64,000 nt of DNA from UBA7236 sp035439505 (GCA_035439505.1 DAORKJ010000006.1:1-64000), one strand, 5' to 3'; numbered from the stretch's first letter, positions 45,425 to 55,307 are shown. Notes: generated by a model from the sequence alone, not told the origin. Numbers and translations are program-made.

Positions 45425-46123
45425 ATGCATGGAACCCTATTTTTAGTACCAACCATATTAAGTGAAGAAGCGCTTCATGTAATTCCACAATATGTTTTTG
45501 ATATCACGAATAAGTTGACTGTTTTTTTTGTTGAAAATGAAAAAACGGCAAGGCGATATTTGCGCAAATCTGGATTCACGGCTTCGTTTGAAACAACACC
45601 AATTTTACCGCTTAATGAGCATACCGATGCGGCAACTGTTTCAACTTACATGGAGTATTTAAAACAAGGGACAGATTGTGCATTAATGAGTGAAGCGGGT
45701 GTTCCGGCTGTTGCTGATCCGGGAAGTGTATTGGTGCGATTTTGTCACCAAAATAATATTCGGGTAGTTCCGCTTGTTGGGCCTTCTTCAATTTTGTTAG
45801 CGTTAATGGGTAGCGGACTAAACGGTCAGCAGTTTCATTTTCATGGATATATTCCGGTAAAACAACCTCAGCGCAAACAATATATTCAACACATGGAAGC
45901 GGAAACAAAAAAAGGGGTAACACAAATATTTATTGAAACACCTTATCGCAATAATGCCATTTTACAGGATATTTTAAGTGCGTGCAGTAGTGATGTTTTA
46001 TTGTGTATAGCTTATGATTTAACAGGGACAAAAGAATCAATACGCACACAACCCATTTCGTATTGGAAAAAACATATGCCGGCTTTAGAAAAAATTCCCG
46101 CTATATTTTTACTGGGGATGTAA
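45425..46123 (+). CDS. RsmI-like SAM-dependent methyltransferase
   Basis: The 232-residue protein belongs to the tetrapyrrole-methylase fold. MSEAGVPAVADPGSVLVR and VVPLVGPSSILLALMGSG are the SAM-binding motifs of RsmI, which 2'-O-methylates C1402 of 16S rRNA. Bacteroidota often have this shorter relative beside a full RsmI of about 280 residues, so the exact target is uncertain. It stands just before the DUF3109 and nadB genes on the same strand. Confidence 0.82.
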   Translation: MHGTLFLVPTILSEEALHVIPQYVFDITNKLTVFFVENEKTARRYLRKSGFTASFETTPILPLNEHTDAATVSTYMEYLKQGTDCALMSEAGVPAVADPGSVLVRFCHQNNIRVVPLVGPSSILLALMGSGLNGQQFHFHGYIPVKQPQRKQYIQHMEAETKKGVTQIFIETPYRNNAILQDILSACSSDVLLCIAYDLTGTKESIRTQPISYWKKHMPALEKIPAIFLLGM

Positions 46124-46166
46124 AAAGAGTAAGAGATTAACCCATCCATCCTTTTCAAAAAATAGT

Positions 46167-46174
46167 TAATTTTG
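46167..46174 (+). promoter_or_regulatory. TAATTTTG -7 box before the DUF3109 gene
   Basis: A TAnnTTTG match only 5 bp ahead of the start codon; the transcript would begin at or within a few bases of the ATG. No clear -33 TTTG. Confidence 0.35.
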
Positions 46175-46178
46175 CAAC

Positions 46179-46751
46179 ATGATTGTAATTCAACAGACTT
46201 TAGTAAGCGAAGACATTCTCGACAAAGAATTTGTATGCAATTTAAATGCCTGTATGGGCGCTTGTTGTGTAGAAGGCGATGAAGGCGCATTTGTTGATGA
46301 GGATGAAAAAAAGATGTTGAAAAAAGTGTATCCGGTAGTGAAAGAATATCTCACCAAAGAAGGAATTGATGCCATCGAAAAACAAGGTTATTGGGTGACC
46401 AACGATGAAGGGGTTTTAAAAACACCATTAATGAAAGATGGCCCTTGTGCATACACCATTTGGGAAAAAGGTATTGCATTGTGTGGCATAGAAAAAGCGT
46501 TTTTAGATAAAAAAGTAAAATGGCAAAAACCGGTGAGCTGTCATTTATATCCCATCCGTATTTCAAAAGTAGGTGAGTTTGATGCGTTGAATTACGAAAA
46601 ATGGAATATTTGTAAACCGGCGTGTAAAAATGGCAAGGAATTAGGTGTGCCAATTTTCCGATTTGTAAAAACAGCGCTTATTCGCAAATATGGTGAGGAA
46701 TATTATGAAGCGTTAGAAGCAACATATGCTTATAAACAAACTAATAAATAG
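46179..46751 (+). CDS. DUF3109 family Cys-rich protein
   Basis: The 190-residue soluble protein has ordered cysteines: CNLNACMGACC near residue 20, DGPCAYTI and ALCGIEKAF in the middle, and SCHLYPIRI plus NICKPAC later. They form the conserved pattern of DUF3109, related to YkgJ-type zinc/iron-chelating domains. Function is unknown. A TAATTTTG box at 46167-46174 ends 4 bp before the ATG, so the mRNA may be leaderless. Confidence 0.88.
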   Translation: MIVIQQTLVSEDILDKEFVCNLNACMGACCVEGDEGAFVDEDEKKMLKKVYPVVKEYLTKEGIDAIEKQGYWVTNDEGVLKTPLMKDGPCAYTIWEKGIALCGIEKAFLDKKVKWQKPVSCHLYPIRISKVGEFDALNYEKWNICKPACKNGKELGVPIFRFVKTALIRKYGEEYYEALEATYAYKQTNK

Positions 46752-46871
46752 AAAATATTCTGACTGTTATTTTTAGTATTTTTTCAAATTCATCTTAATC
46801 TAATTGTATCAATTTTCCGTAATCGGGATTATTCACTTTTCACATTGGTATAAACACCGTACCTTCGCATT

Positions 46872-48470
46872 ATGCATAAAGCAGATTTCCTCGTTATAGG
46901 TTCCGGTATTGCCGGTTTAACATTTGCGCTAAAAACAGCGCGCAGATTTCCCGATAAAACAATTACAATTATTACCAAAGCTGAAGAAGAAGAAACCAAT
47001 ACCAAATACGCACAAGGTGGTATTGCAGCGGTTTGGGATTTTGAAAAGGATAGTTACGACAAACATATTGACGATACCTTAATTGCAGGTGATGGATTGT
47101 GTAAACGCGATATTGTTGAAATAGTTGTGAAAGAAGGTCCTGAACGGGTTAAAGAAATCATTAATTGGGGAGCCGATTTTGATAAAAATAAAGAAGGCGA
47201 ATACAGTTTAGGAAAAGAAGGAGGACATTCAGAATTTCGTGTGTTGCACCATAAAGATGTAACGGGTAAAGAAATTGAAAAAACATTATTAGAAGAAGCA
47301 CTTTCATTACCTAATATCAGTATTCATGCACACCATTTTGTAATTGATATTATTACGCAACATCACCTTGGGCGAATAGTTACACGACATACACCTGATA
47401 TTGAATGTTACGGTGTTTATGTGTTGAATAAAAAAAATAAAACCATTGAAAAAATAATAGCCAAAATTACAGTAATGGCTAGCGGTGGTGCGGGTCAGGT
47501 GTATAAAAATACGACCAATCCACTCATTGCAACTGGCGATGGTATGGCAATGGTGTATAGGGCTAAAGGCAGAATTTCGAATATGGAATTTGTGCAATTT
47601 CATCCAACATCATTATATCAACCCGGAGTATCGCCTTCATTTTTAATTACAGAAGCAATCAGAGGTGCAGGAGGTGAATTAAAAACAAGTGACGGTAAAC
47701 CGTTTATGCATAAATATGATGAACGTAAATCGTTGGCACCGAGAGATATAGTTGCAAGAGCAATTGATAATGAAATGAAAATTAGGGGTGATGAATTTGT
47801 GTATTTAGATTGTGCGCCTATTCCAAAAGAAGAGTTATTAAATCATTTTCCGAATATTTATGAAAAATGTAAATCTATCGGATTAGATATTCTGGAAGAT
47901 TTTATTCCGGTAGTTCCTGCAGCACATTATATGTGTGGTGGCATTTTAACCGATGCACATGGCAATTCCAGTATTAATAATTTATATGCCTGCGGCGAAT
48001 GTAGTTCAACCGGTTTACATGGAGCTAACCGATTGGCCAGTAATTCATTGTTGGAAGCATTGGTATTTGCAAATCGTATATATGAAGATGCAGCTGCAAA
48101 AATTGATAACATTGAATTTCAGGAAAATATTCCGGATTGGAATGCAGAAGGCACCAATGAGCCCAAGGAAATGGTAATGATAACGCAGAGTATCAGGGAG
48201 TTAAAAGAAATAATGACCAATTATGTTGGCATTGTACGCAGCAACGAACGCCTTGAACGAGCCCTTAACCGTTTGCATTTATTATATGAAGAAACCGAGC
48301 GTTTATACGATACCACTGCTATTTCACCACAATTGTGTGAGTTGCGGAATTTAATCACAATTGGGTTCTTAATCACCCGCGGCGCCAGTGCCAGAAAAGA
48401 GAGCCGTGGTTTGCATTACACCACCGATTTTCCTGAAAGGTCTGACTGGGCTGAAGATAGTTTGTTTTAA
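46872..48470 (+). CDS. nadB: L-aspartate oxidase
   Basis: NadB oxidises L-aspartate to iminoaspartate, the first step of NAD synthesis. The 532-residue flavoprotein has the FAD dinucleotide motif (GSGIAGLTFALKTA), TKYAQGGIAAVW, the active-site segment HHKDVTGKEIE, MEFVQFHPTSLY, RGAGGELKTSDG, the histidine/arginine region AHYMCGGILTD and GLHGANRLASNSLLE. The C-terminal helical domain is complete. No nadA or nadC is in the window. Confidence 0.93.
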   Translation: MHKADFLVIGSGIAGLTFALKTARRFPDKTITIITKAEEEETNTKYAQGGIAAVWDFEKDSYDKHIDDTLIAGDGLCKRDIVEIVVKEGPERVKEIINWGADFDKNKEGEYSLGKEGGHSEFRVLHHKDVTGKEIEKTLLEEALSLPNISIHAHHFVIDIITQHHLGRIVTRHTPDIECYGVYVLNKKNKTIEKIIAKITVMASGGAGQVYKNTTNPLIATGDGMAMVYRAKGRISNMEFVQFHPTSLYQPGVSPSFLITEAIRGAGGELKTSDGKPFMHKYDERKSLAPRDIVARAIDNEMKIRGDEFVYLDCAPIPKEELLNHFPNIYEKCKSIGLDILEDFIPVVPAAHYMCGGILTDAHGNSSINNLYACGECSSTGLHGANRLASNSLLEALVFANRIYEDAAAKIDNIEFQENIPDWNAEGTNEPKEMVMITQSIRELKEIMTNYVGIVRSNERLERALNRLHLLYEETERLYDTTAISPQLCELRNLITIGFLITRGASARKESRGLHYTTDFPERSDWAEDSLF

Positions 48471-48504
48471 TTGCCGTAAATTTGTACTGTTTGTTTAGTG
48501 TAAT

Positions 48505-49776
48505 ATGATGAAAACATTTTTTACCGTATTTTTTTTAATTGTTTCTTTATTCCTTTCAGCTCAGGATTATTGTACGATGTCCCGGTTTGATGAATTTGTA
48601 TTTGATGATAATGAAATAGAAATTTTAGCGAATGTTAAATACGGTGAAGCAGTAAATAATTTGGGTAATAATCAGAATTTATTTTTGGACATTTATAAAC
48701 CGAAGACTGCATTTGATGAACTCAGCAAACGGCCATTAATTTTTTTCGTTCACGGTGGTGGATTGGTTGGTGGTTCAAAAGATAGTCAGGGCGCCGTTGA
48801 CCTAGGAAATTTATACGCTAAAATGGGTTATGTGTATGTGAGTATAGACTATCGCATAGGCTGGGATAATGGCGATGCTGACGATGGTTGCGGCGGCGAT
48901 ACTACCGATTTATTCAGAGCTACTTACAGGGCAGTGCAGGACGTAAGAGCGGCATATCGTTTTATAAAAGGTGAGGCCGATGTTTATGGTATAGATACTA
49001 ATGTAATATTTGTTGAAGGAAACAGTGCTGGTTCACGATTAATATTATTTGCCTTGTATGCAAGTCAGTCCGATTACAATACTCAATTTTATGATGAATT
49101 AGGCAGTATTGACACGGCGGTAAATGATTATGAAAATTATCACTTTAATCCCATTGGTGTAATTACAGAAGCCGGTGGAATAGAAGATACCAGTTTATTA
49201 TATAATAACAATTATCCGCATTTATATTTTCATGGTACTTGTGATTCTATTGTTCCATTTTTTTCAGGCCCAACATTTTTCTGTTATCAACCTTTCGAAT
49301 ATCCTAATTTACATGGCAGTTGGCAATTAACACAACTATCGAAGCGACTTGGCAGAACTGTTCAATTTTATATTGGTGAAGGAGCAGGACACGATGCAGT
49401 TATTCCCGATTCAATTATTTTATATGCCGCACCATTTATGAAAGATATCATGTGTAATACACTTACATCTAAAGATATCTATCGCGTGTTGGGAAAATAT
49501 AAATGTGCAGTTGCCAACGAAGGTGAATTAGTAATAGTGGATATTTATCCAAATCCTGTTGTAGATAATATTTATTTACAGGTAACCAGTACGCGAGACA
49601 AAGAAATTGAAATGGCGATTTATAATTCCATAGGTCAAGTAGTGCTGAGTTATAATTTAGAATTCTACCCACCCATAAAAGACTATACCATAAATGTAGG
49701 CGACCTTGCCAGAGGGATTTATTATTTACGAATAAGTCAGCGTCAGGAAATTTATGTTGCTAAGTTTTTGAAGTGA
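48505..49776 (+). CDS. Secreted alpha/beta-hydrolase (esterase) with T9SS tail
   Basis: A signal peptide (FFTVFFLIVSLFLSAQ) precedes an alpha/beta-hydrolase domain. FFVHGGGLVGGSKD is the oxyanion loop of carboxylesterase-like enzymes, the nucleophile serine is in GNSAGS (GxSxG), and GEGAGHDAV carries the likely catalytic histidine. The last 80 residues (IYPNPVVDNIYLQV to VAKFLK) are a type A sorting domain, so the enzyme is exported by T9SS. The substrate is unknown. A TAAATTTG box at 48477-48484 precedes the ATG. Confidence 0.85.
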   Translation: MMKTFFTVFFLIVSLFLSAQDYCTMSRFDEFVFDDNEIEILANVKYGEAVNNLGNNQNLFLDIYKPKTAFDELSKRPLIFFVHGGGLVGGSKDSQGAVDLGNLYAKMGYVYVSIDYRIGWDNGDADDGCGGDTTDLFRATYRAVQDVRAAYRFIKGEADVYGIDTNVIFVEGNSAGSRLILFALYASQSDYNTQFYDELGSIDTAVNDYENYHFNPIGVITEAGGIEDTSLLYNNNYPHLYFHGTCDSIVPFFSGPTFFCYQPFEYPNLHGSWQLTQLSKRLGRTVQFYIGEGAGHDAVIPDSIILYAAPFMKDIMCNTLTSKDIYRVLGKYKCAVANEGELVIVDIYPNPVVDNIYLQVTSTRDKEIEMAIYNSIGQVVLSYNLEFYPPIKDYTINVGDLARGIYYLRISQRQEIYVAKFLK

Positions 49777-49893
49777 TTCTCACAACATAAAAATCAGCCT
49801 GTTTTTTTGTTTAAATTTGAAATAAGCATTATTGCTTCATCCACAAATCTGCTATAACTGAAGCAAATTAAACATTCAAATTCACGGTTTTCG

Positions 49894-52305
49894 GTGAATG
49901 TTCATATCATTAATCCTGTTACCTTTGAAAAAAAGGTTATTCCTATGAACACATTACACTTACAAGAAAATAGCATTGCTTTTGTTGATGCCGGCTATGT
50001 TGAGGGTAATATAATACGTCTTAAAAAAAATGTTCCCCTAACTTCTGTTATTGGTTTTCATTTTTGGGTTGAAAAGGCCGGCGTTGTTGAGTTTAATTTC
50101 CCTGTAGGCGCTGAAAAGTGTAAAGTGCATGTATATAAATTACCCATTCAAACTCCATATCCTGTTTTGGTAAATGGTAATTATTTTAAAGAACCTATAT
50201 CGGTTGCTTATGGCAATTATTTGATGGTGATTGAAAATTTTCAGGAAGTTGATATTTTTCGGGATGCCGTAATATTTAAACCATCATCTACAGCAATTGT
50301 TGCGCAGCCGATTTTAAAACCTAATAAAATTGCATTTAGTCCTATTCCCGGAAATATTTTTCAAACCTTAAAAAAAATTGGCATAACTGACCTGAAGCAG
50401 TTAAATAAAAAAAATCATATAAAATTATTACGCAGCGAACTTCAAAATATTGAACTGGAGAATGAAATTTTGCAACTCAATAAATATTTACAACATCCCG
50501 GAATAAATTATGGAAACGCGGTTACTATGTTTAGGAAGGCTAATAAACTAAATGGGCAGCCAATTATAAATAATGTAAATAATATTATTGCAGCAGATGG
50601 TGAAATTGTAGTTGACCCATTAGACGAAACATTACCCTGCGTTCAGGTTGGGACAATTTCGGGCATCCCTGATCCTCTGGCAACAGAACCAATTGTAGAT
50701 TGGTTTTGGTACGATGCTGCCGGTGATTTTGACCACGAAATAATTACACGACCATGGTGGGCAAGTCCCGATAATTTTATTAACGGTCCGAATGAAGTTC
50801 AGGATTATTGGTATCCTGATCCAAATAAAGGTTGGCGTGTATTTGGTTATCAATTTGGTGGTTCTCCGGGACAAATCGGTTATTTATTATGTTATAATGT
50901 ATTTACCGGTGTTATGCGATTATTTGTTTATTTACCGAATGTAGAATCTCGAAATTTTAATAAATTAATTGCAACATTTTCACTTGTTAATGCAGACAGA
51001 ATAGCATCACAAACCTGGAATTTTCCATTAATGGATGTACCACCCGAAATAAAAAGTTTTCAAACAAGTGATACTCCAACTGCAGATAATGTACAGGAAG
51101 TTACCGGTTATCCAGGAGGTTCAGCATTTATTTGGCCGGGATTAGAAATGGCTTTTCACGATTTAACAGCATCAAGTGCTTCCGCTCCCGGTAAATGGTT
51201 GCGGACAGAAATAGCAACATTATTTGATCCTGCATTATATCCGGAAACTCAAATATTACGTGGACTGGGTGGTTGTTTAGGATTGTTGTTCCCTGGTGTA
51301 AAGGCGCCTACTTCTGAACTACAGGAGCGAGACAGAAGGTTATTTAAAATAGATTTTAATGGCATTTTAGAAGGACAATCAAATTTAACTGCAGACCTGG
51401 AATTAACCGCGAGCGGAACTGCAAAACCTGTTGCGGAGGAATCATCAACAAGTAGTTTAGGAATTGATGCAGAATATGTTGCCTATGCAAAAAAGGCTAT
51501 CCAAGGTGCTTCAATTATTGGTGGTTTTATTTCTACTGCCGTCGCCACCGGCGGACTTGATATTATGAGTGCGGTAAAAGCTGCAGGTGGTATTTACGCA
51601 TTGTTTCAGGGAGATGAAAATCAAAATCCATCTTATGATGTTCAGTTAATTGGAGCGATTACCGGTAAAATAACCGGAAGAACAGTTTTTGTATTGCCGG
51701 TAGCAGATTTCGTTGTGAATTTGAATGGTACTTTTAAAGCAGTAACTGAAATGACTAATAATGGTCCTGTTTATTTTCCAACCGGATGGCCACATACCTA
51801 TCAGCGTTGCAATAAATTGCGAATAGGGGTTATTGGTTTTCGACCTGCGGGAGAGCAAGGGCAGGTACTTGGAACAGATCCGAGACCTGCAACTATAAAA
51901 TTAGAATGGATAGCCAGAGATGAATTAGGAGTAGTGTTTGATGCATTAGTTACCATTTCCCCAATAGGGTTATTTCAAATTGCACCCTGGGCTAATGTAA
52001 TAATTGATGAGCAATATGCTGAACTTGAATTATTTGAACCCCAAAACGATCTTCCTCACAGTGTAACAACAATCAGACGGTTAAATGTAAATGCATTAAA
52101 CGTGTATAGAGTACCTTCAGTCCCTTACTTACTAGGTCTCAATGAGCATAAAAGAATGCGTATTAGGTGGGTTGCTAAAATGTCAACACCTAATAATGAA
52201 CTGCCTCCATTTATTATCGAATATGCATTGGATTTAACCGGCAAAACAAATTTTATACTTGATACAAAACCGTCGAGCGGCGATTTCCCTGACGATGACT
52301 GGTAA
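49894..52305 (+). CDS. Large protein of unknown family (803 residues)
   Basis: I do not recognise this protein. It has no signal peptide or sorting tail. Residues 1-130 look like a beta-rich domain, about 170-220 is helical and charged (KKIGITDLKQLNKKNHIKLL), and 225-500 is rich in Trp, Tyr and Pro (DWFWYDAAGDFDHE, PWWASPDNF). A hydrophobic glycine/alanine stretch at about 535-565 (GASIIGGFISTAVATGG) could insert in or contact a membrane. The rest is beta-rich with an acidic end (SGDFPDDDW). GTG is the first possible start; an ATG at 49945 with AAAAGG upstream is an alternative. Confidence 0.6.
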   Translation: MNVHIINPVTFEKKVIPMNTLHLQENSIAFVDAGYVEGNIIRLKKNVPLTSVIGFHFWVEKAGVVEFNFPVGAEKCKVHVYKLPIQTPYPVLVNGNYFKEPISVAYGNYLMVIENFQEVDIFRDAVIFKPSSTAIVAQPILKPNKIAFSPIPGNIFQTLKKIGITDLKQLNKKNHIKLLRSELQNIELENEILQLNKYLQHPGINYGNAVTMFRKANKLNGQPIINNVNNIIAADGEIVVDPLDETLPCVQVGTISGIPDPLATEPIVDWFWYDAAGDFDHEIITRPWWASPDNFINGPNEVQDYWYPDPNKGWRVFGYQFGGSPGQIGYLLCYNVFTGVMRLFVYLPNVESRNFNKLIATFSLVNADRIASQTWNFPLMDVPPEIKSFQTSDTPTADNVQEVTGYPGGSAFIWPGLEMAFHDLTASSASAPGKWLRTEIATLFDPALYPETQILRGLGGCLGLLFPGVKAPTSELQERDRRLFKIDFNGILEGQSNLTADLELTASGTAKPVAEESSTSSLGIDAEYVAYAKKAIQGASIIGGFISTAVATGGLDIMSAVKAAGGIYALFQGDENQNPSYDVQLIGAITGKITGRTVFVLPVADFVVNLNGTFKAVTEMTNNGPVYFPTGWPHTYQRCNKLRIGVIGFRPAGEQGQVLGTDPRPATIKLEWIARDELGVVFDALVTISPIGLFQIAPWANVIIDEQYAELELFEPQNDLPHSVTTIRRLNVNALNVYRVPSVPYLLGLNEHKRMRIRWVAKMSTPNNELPPFIIEYALDLTGKTNFILDTKPSSGDFPDDDW

Positions 52306-53064
52306 TTAATTTTTGTTAGATTTAATCATTCCATACAACTTCACATAACGCATAAACACGCCTTTTGCGGCTAATGAACAAACAATAAAACCTGTCCACC
52401 CGTCTAAAAAACCAAGGTCGATGATGTAGTGTTTAAAAAAACGAAAACCCGGCTTGATAATAAAATGATAAAACCCAGGGCGGGTTACTTTTTTAGCAGC
52501 ATCGTTTGCGCTCCAGGTGGAATAGCGGTCCCATTTTTCGAGATAATGAAAAATATCTTTATAGGTATTATGAACAAGTTTGTATTTTAATTTACTTACT
52601 GAGCCTGAGGTAATTACTTCTGCATGCACATGTTTTTCTTCATAACGACAAGTGTCGCGTTTGAAAAAACGAATTACTTTATCGCGCTGCCACCCACTGT
52701 ATTTTACCTCTTTGCCCATAAAATAATTTTTACGGTAAATCCAATAGGCATCGTGTGGTATCACATCGCTTTGTAATAATTGCTGAATTTCATTTGTTAA
52801 TTCAGGTGTTACACGTTCGTCGGCATCAACAAGTAATATCCATTCATGAGCTGCTTGTGGAATAGCTCTGTTTTTTTGACTGGCTGAATTAATATATTCG
52901 CTTTCAATAATGCGGGACGTATATTTTTTTGCAAGCTCAATTGTATTGTCGGTACTAAATGAATCAACTACTAAAATTTCATCACACCATTTTACAGACT
53001 CCAGTACCGCTTCAATATTGTGCGCTTCATTTTTGCATGGTATGATGGCAGTTACTTTATGCAT
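52306..53064 (-). CDS. Family 2 glycosyltransferase (LPS-core type)
   Basis: The protein of about 252 residues has a GT-A fold start (VTAIIPCKNEAHNIEAVLES), the acidic nucleotide-sugar site in EILVVDSFSTDNT and the DxD-like WILLVDADERV. The C-terminal part with KEVKYSGWQRDKVIRFFKR resembles WaaE/KdtX-type enzymes that decorate the lipopolysaccharide core. The ATG at 53064 overlaps the end of the O-antigen ligase gene by 8 bp, which indicates coupled translation. Confidence 0.85.
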   Translation of the reverse strand: MHKVTAIIPCKNEAHNIEAVLESVKWCDEILVVDSFSTDNTIELAKKYTSRIIESEYINSASQKNRAIPQAAHEWILLVDADERVTPELTNEIQQLLQSDVIPHDAYWIYRKNYFMGKEVKYSGWQRDKVIRFFKRDTCRYEEKHVHAEVITSGSVSKLKYKLVHNTYKDIFHYLEKWDRYSTWSANDAAKKVTRPGFYHFIIKPGFRFFKHYIIDLGFLDGWTGFIVCSLAAKGVFMRYVKLYGMIKSNKN

Positions 53065-54319
53065 ATTGTTTTTCGCTTTCAGCAAGTTGAGCGGTATCGT
53101 CGATATATTTTTTTATGAGCAACAAAAATAACAGATAAAATGCAGTTCCGATTTGAATTTCTAATGTATGTTCTGCCATAAAACTAATTAACATAATTAA
53201 AATAAACACGGAATATAACATGTTTTTAAATCGTTTATGACTAAACCAAGGATATAATACAGACAACATGAATACTAAAAATCCAATGATACCGCTTGCG
53301 GCTAAAAAATACACAAATTGATTATGCGGCAATTTAGATTTTACAAATTCGCTGCCGGCACTTTGGTTATATAATTTATCCATTTCGGTTTTTATATCGC
53401 CGACACCAACTCCAAGTAATGGGTTTTCTTCTGCAATCTGAACACCGTATTGTATACTTAACAACCGCTGTGCATCGCTGTGTTCGGGGTGTAACTCCCC
53501 CTTTTTAATTAAATCCATTTCGTATTTAAAATATAACATACGAGCATGTAATGAGGGAATGTACATAACGGCACTGAAAGCAAATCCCACTAAAGCTATT
53601 AACGCAACTAAGCCTTGCAAATACGCTTTTTTTGTAAATAGCCAATACAATATCATCACAATAAAAGCAATATACATGGTTAATATACCTGAACGAACAG
53701 CAAATACGTGAATAAAAATGGTAAGAAATAAAATACCTCCTCCCAATATATATTTTTCGTTGCGCAAACCAAAGCTGAATTTATTATTCCATAAATAAAT
53801 ACCAACCACGATAGCAAAAGCCATTTCCAGACTAAAGCGTATGTGGTCGCGGAGTGGTGCGGGAATAGGCTGACCTTTAGTGAGTTGTTCATTTAATGTG
53901 TCGAAATGCAAAACATAATTAATACAAACTACAATTGCTGCGGCAACAATAACGTAAAAATAAACTGCCAGCCATTGTTGGAAACGTTTGTGTGTGAGCG
54001 TTTTAACGGTAGTAAATCCAAGCGGCAAAGCTAAAAACGGCAATTTCATTCTACATCTGTCCACCCAATAGCCCGTATCATCAGAATAAAATCCGGTAAA
54101 TAGGTACACCAGAAATAAGGCAATCAATAATACACTAGTGGTATCGCCTAACCATTTTTTAAAATTTTCGGCAATGCGCAGGTTAATAATGGCATTACAC
54201 ATAATCATAATAGTAGCAACGCTGAGCACCACTTTAGACGTAACCAGGCCTACAATTAACCCTAAAATAGCCAAAGAGGCAAAAAACTGATTTGGAAAAA
54301 CCCTAAGTAATGATCGCAT
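53057..54319 (-). CDS. O-antigen ligase/polymerase family membrane protein
   Basis: The 420-residue protein has about 11-12 hydrophobic helices and one large periplasmic loop, with the Wzy/WaaL-type motif ENPLLGVGVGDIKTEM followed by KLPHNQFVYFLAASGIIGF, where the His-Asn pair is the conserved region. Such proteins join or polymerise O-antigen units on lipid A-core or undecaprenyl carriers. Its partner gene, the family 2 glycosyltransferase, overlaps its end. Confidence 0.82.
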   Translation of the reverse strand: MRSLLRVFPNQFFASLAILGLIVGLVTSKVVLSVATIMIMCNAIINLRIAENFKKWLGDTTSVLLIALFLVYLFTGFYSDDTGYWVDRCRMKLPFLALPLGFTTVKTLTHKRFQQWLAVYFYVIVAAAIVVCINYVLHFDTLNEQLTKGQPIPAPLRDHIRFSLEMAFAIVVGIYLWNNKFSFGLRNEKYILGGGILFLTIFIHVFAVRSGILTMYIAFIVMILYWLFTKKAYLQGLVALIALVGFAFSAVMYIPSLHARMLYFKYEMDLIKKGELHPEHSDAQRLLSIQYGVQIAEENPLLGVGVGDIKTEMDKLYNQSAGSEFVKSKLPHNQFVYFLAASGIIGFLVFMLSVLYPWFSHKRFKNMLYSVFILIMLISFMAEHTLEIQIGTAFYLLFLLLIKKYIDDTAQLAESEKQYA

Positions 54320-54471
54320 GTCGAAGGTAGATTCGTAGAGGTAGGGTCTATAGGGACTATTTAGATTTTGAGTGAATAGTGAACCAAAAGTAAAAAAATA
54401 ATATTAAAAGCTACAATACTATAATTTTTGCTGATTTGAAACCTCGGCAACTTTGTTCTAATTTTACCCTC

Positions 54472-55050
54472 GTGGAGAAAGGCAACCTTAGCAAAAGCAG
54501 CAAAGACAGGATATTCAATAAGGAGTTTTTACCTCAAATGGATGCCCTGTACAACTTTGCGTTTCATCTAACTTTAGACGAAGATGATGCAAATGACCTT
54601 GTACAGGAAACTTTTTTGAAAGCTTATCGCTTTATAGAATCGTATCAGCAAGGTACTAATGCAAAGGCTTGGTTGTTTAAAATCCTCAAAAACGGGTTTA
54701 TCAACGAGTACCGTAAAAAAACGAAGCAGCCATCAAAGGTTGACTACGATGAGGTGGCAAGTTTCCACGATACGGACGATGAGGGCCATGTTGAGTACCT
54801 TGATTTGAGACATGAATTATTTCAGGGCATGCTGGGAGATGAGGTTACACGGGCGCTGAATCAGTTGCCGGTGGACTTTAAAACAATTATTCTGTTGTGC
54901 GATATTGAAGAGTTTTCATATGAGGAGATTGCGAAAATTATTGATATCCCCATCGGAACAGTTAGATCACGCCTTCACAGGGCGCGCAATATTTTAAAGG
55001 AAAAATTACGCGAATACGCTCAAAAAGAAGGGTTTAAAGAAAAAAGATAA
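54472..55050 (+). CDS. ECF-type RNA polymerase sigma factor
   Basis: The protein of about 192 residues has sigma region 2 (MDALYNFAFHLTLDEDDAND followed by LVQETFLKAYRFI) and region 4 with helix-turn-helix (FSYEEIAKIIDIPIGTVRSR), typical of ECF sigma factors. GTG at 54472 is preferred over a TTG 12 codons earlier; homologues start close to this point. A small zinc-finger-like protein follows 2 bp later and is probably its anti-sigma factor. Confidence 0.9.
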   Translation: MEKGNLSKSSKDRIFNKEFLPQMDALYNFAFHLTLDEDDANDLVQETFLKAYRFIESYQQGTNAKAWLFKILKNGFINEYRKKTKQPSKVDYDEVASFHDTDDEGHVEYLDLRHELFQGMLGDEVTRALNQLPVDFKTIILLCDIEEFSYEEIAKIIDIPIGTVRSRLHRARNILKEKLREYAQKEGFKEKR

Positions 55051-55052
55051 TT

Positions 55053-55307
55053 ATGGATCAACAGCTACCCAAACATGATTGCAGAAACTTTGTAAAAAAA
55101 GTTTTCCTCGTTTTAGATGGCGAATTGCCTGAAACAGAACGCAATTTATTTATTATGGACATCCAACGCTGCAAAGGATGCCTCGAACATTTTCATATTG
55201 AAAAAACATTTAAAGATTTTATTGCTGCCAAAGTGGAGCGCAAAGATTGCAGTGAAAAATTGAAACAAACAATTATTAGTCAGGTGCAAAGTAACCCTGA
55301 AACCTAA
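55053..55307 (+). CDS. Putative anti-sigma factor (ZAS-like)
   Basis: The 84-residue protein has HDCRNFVKKVFLVLDGELPE and RCKGCLEHFHIEKTF, the pattern of zinc-containing anti-sigma domains (Cys...His-x3-Cys-x2-Cys). The position usually held by His is Asp (MDIQRCKGC), so zinc binding may be altered, or the HFH that follows may replace it. It is coupled to the ECF sigma gene (2-bp gap) and has no membrane anchor, so it would act in the cytoplasm. Confidence 0.75.
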   Translation: MDQQLPKHDCRNFVKKVFLVLDGELPETERNLFIMDIQRCKGCLEHFHIEKTFKDFIAAKVERKDCSEKLKQTIISQVQSNPET

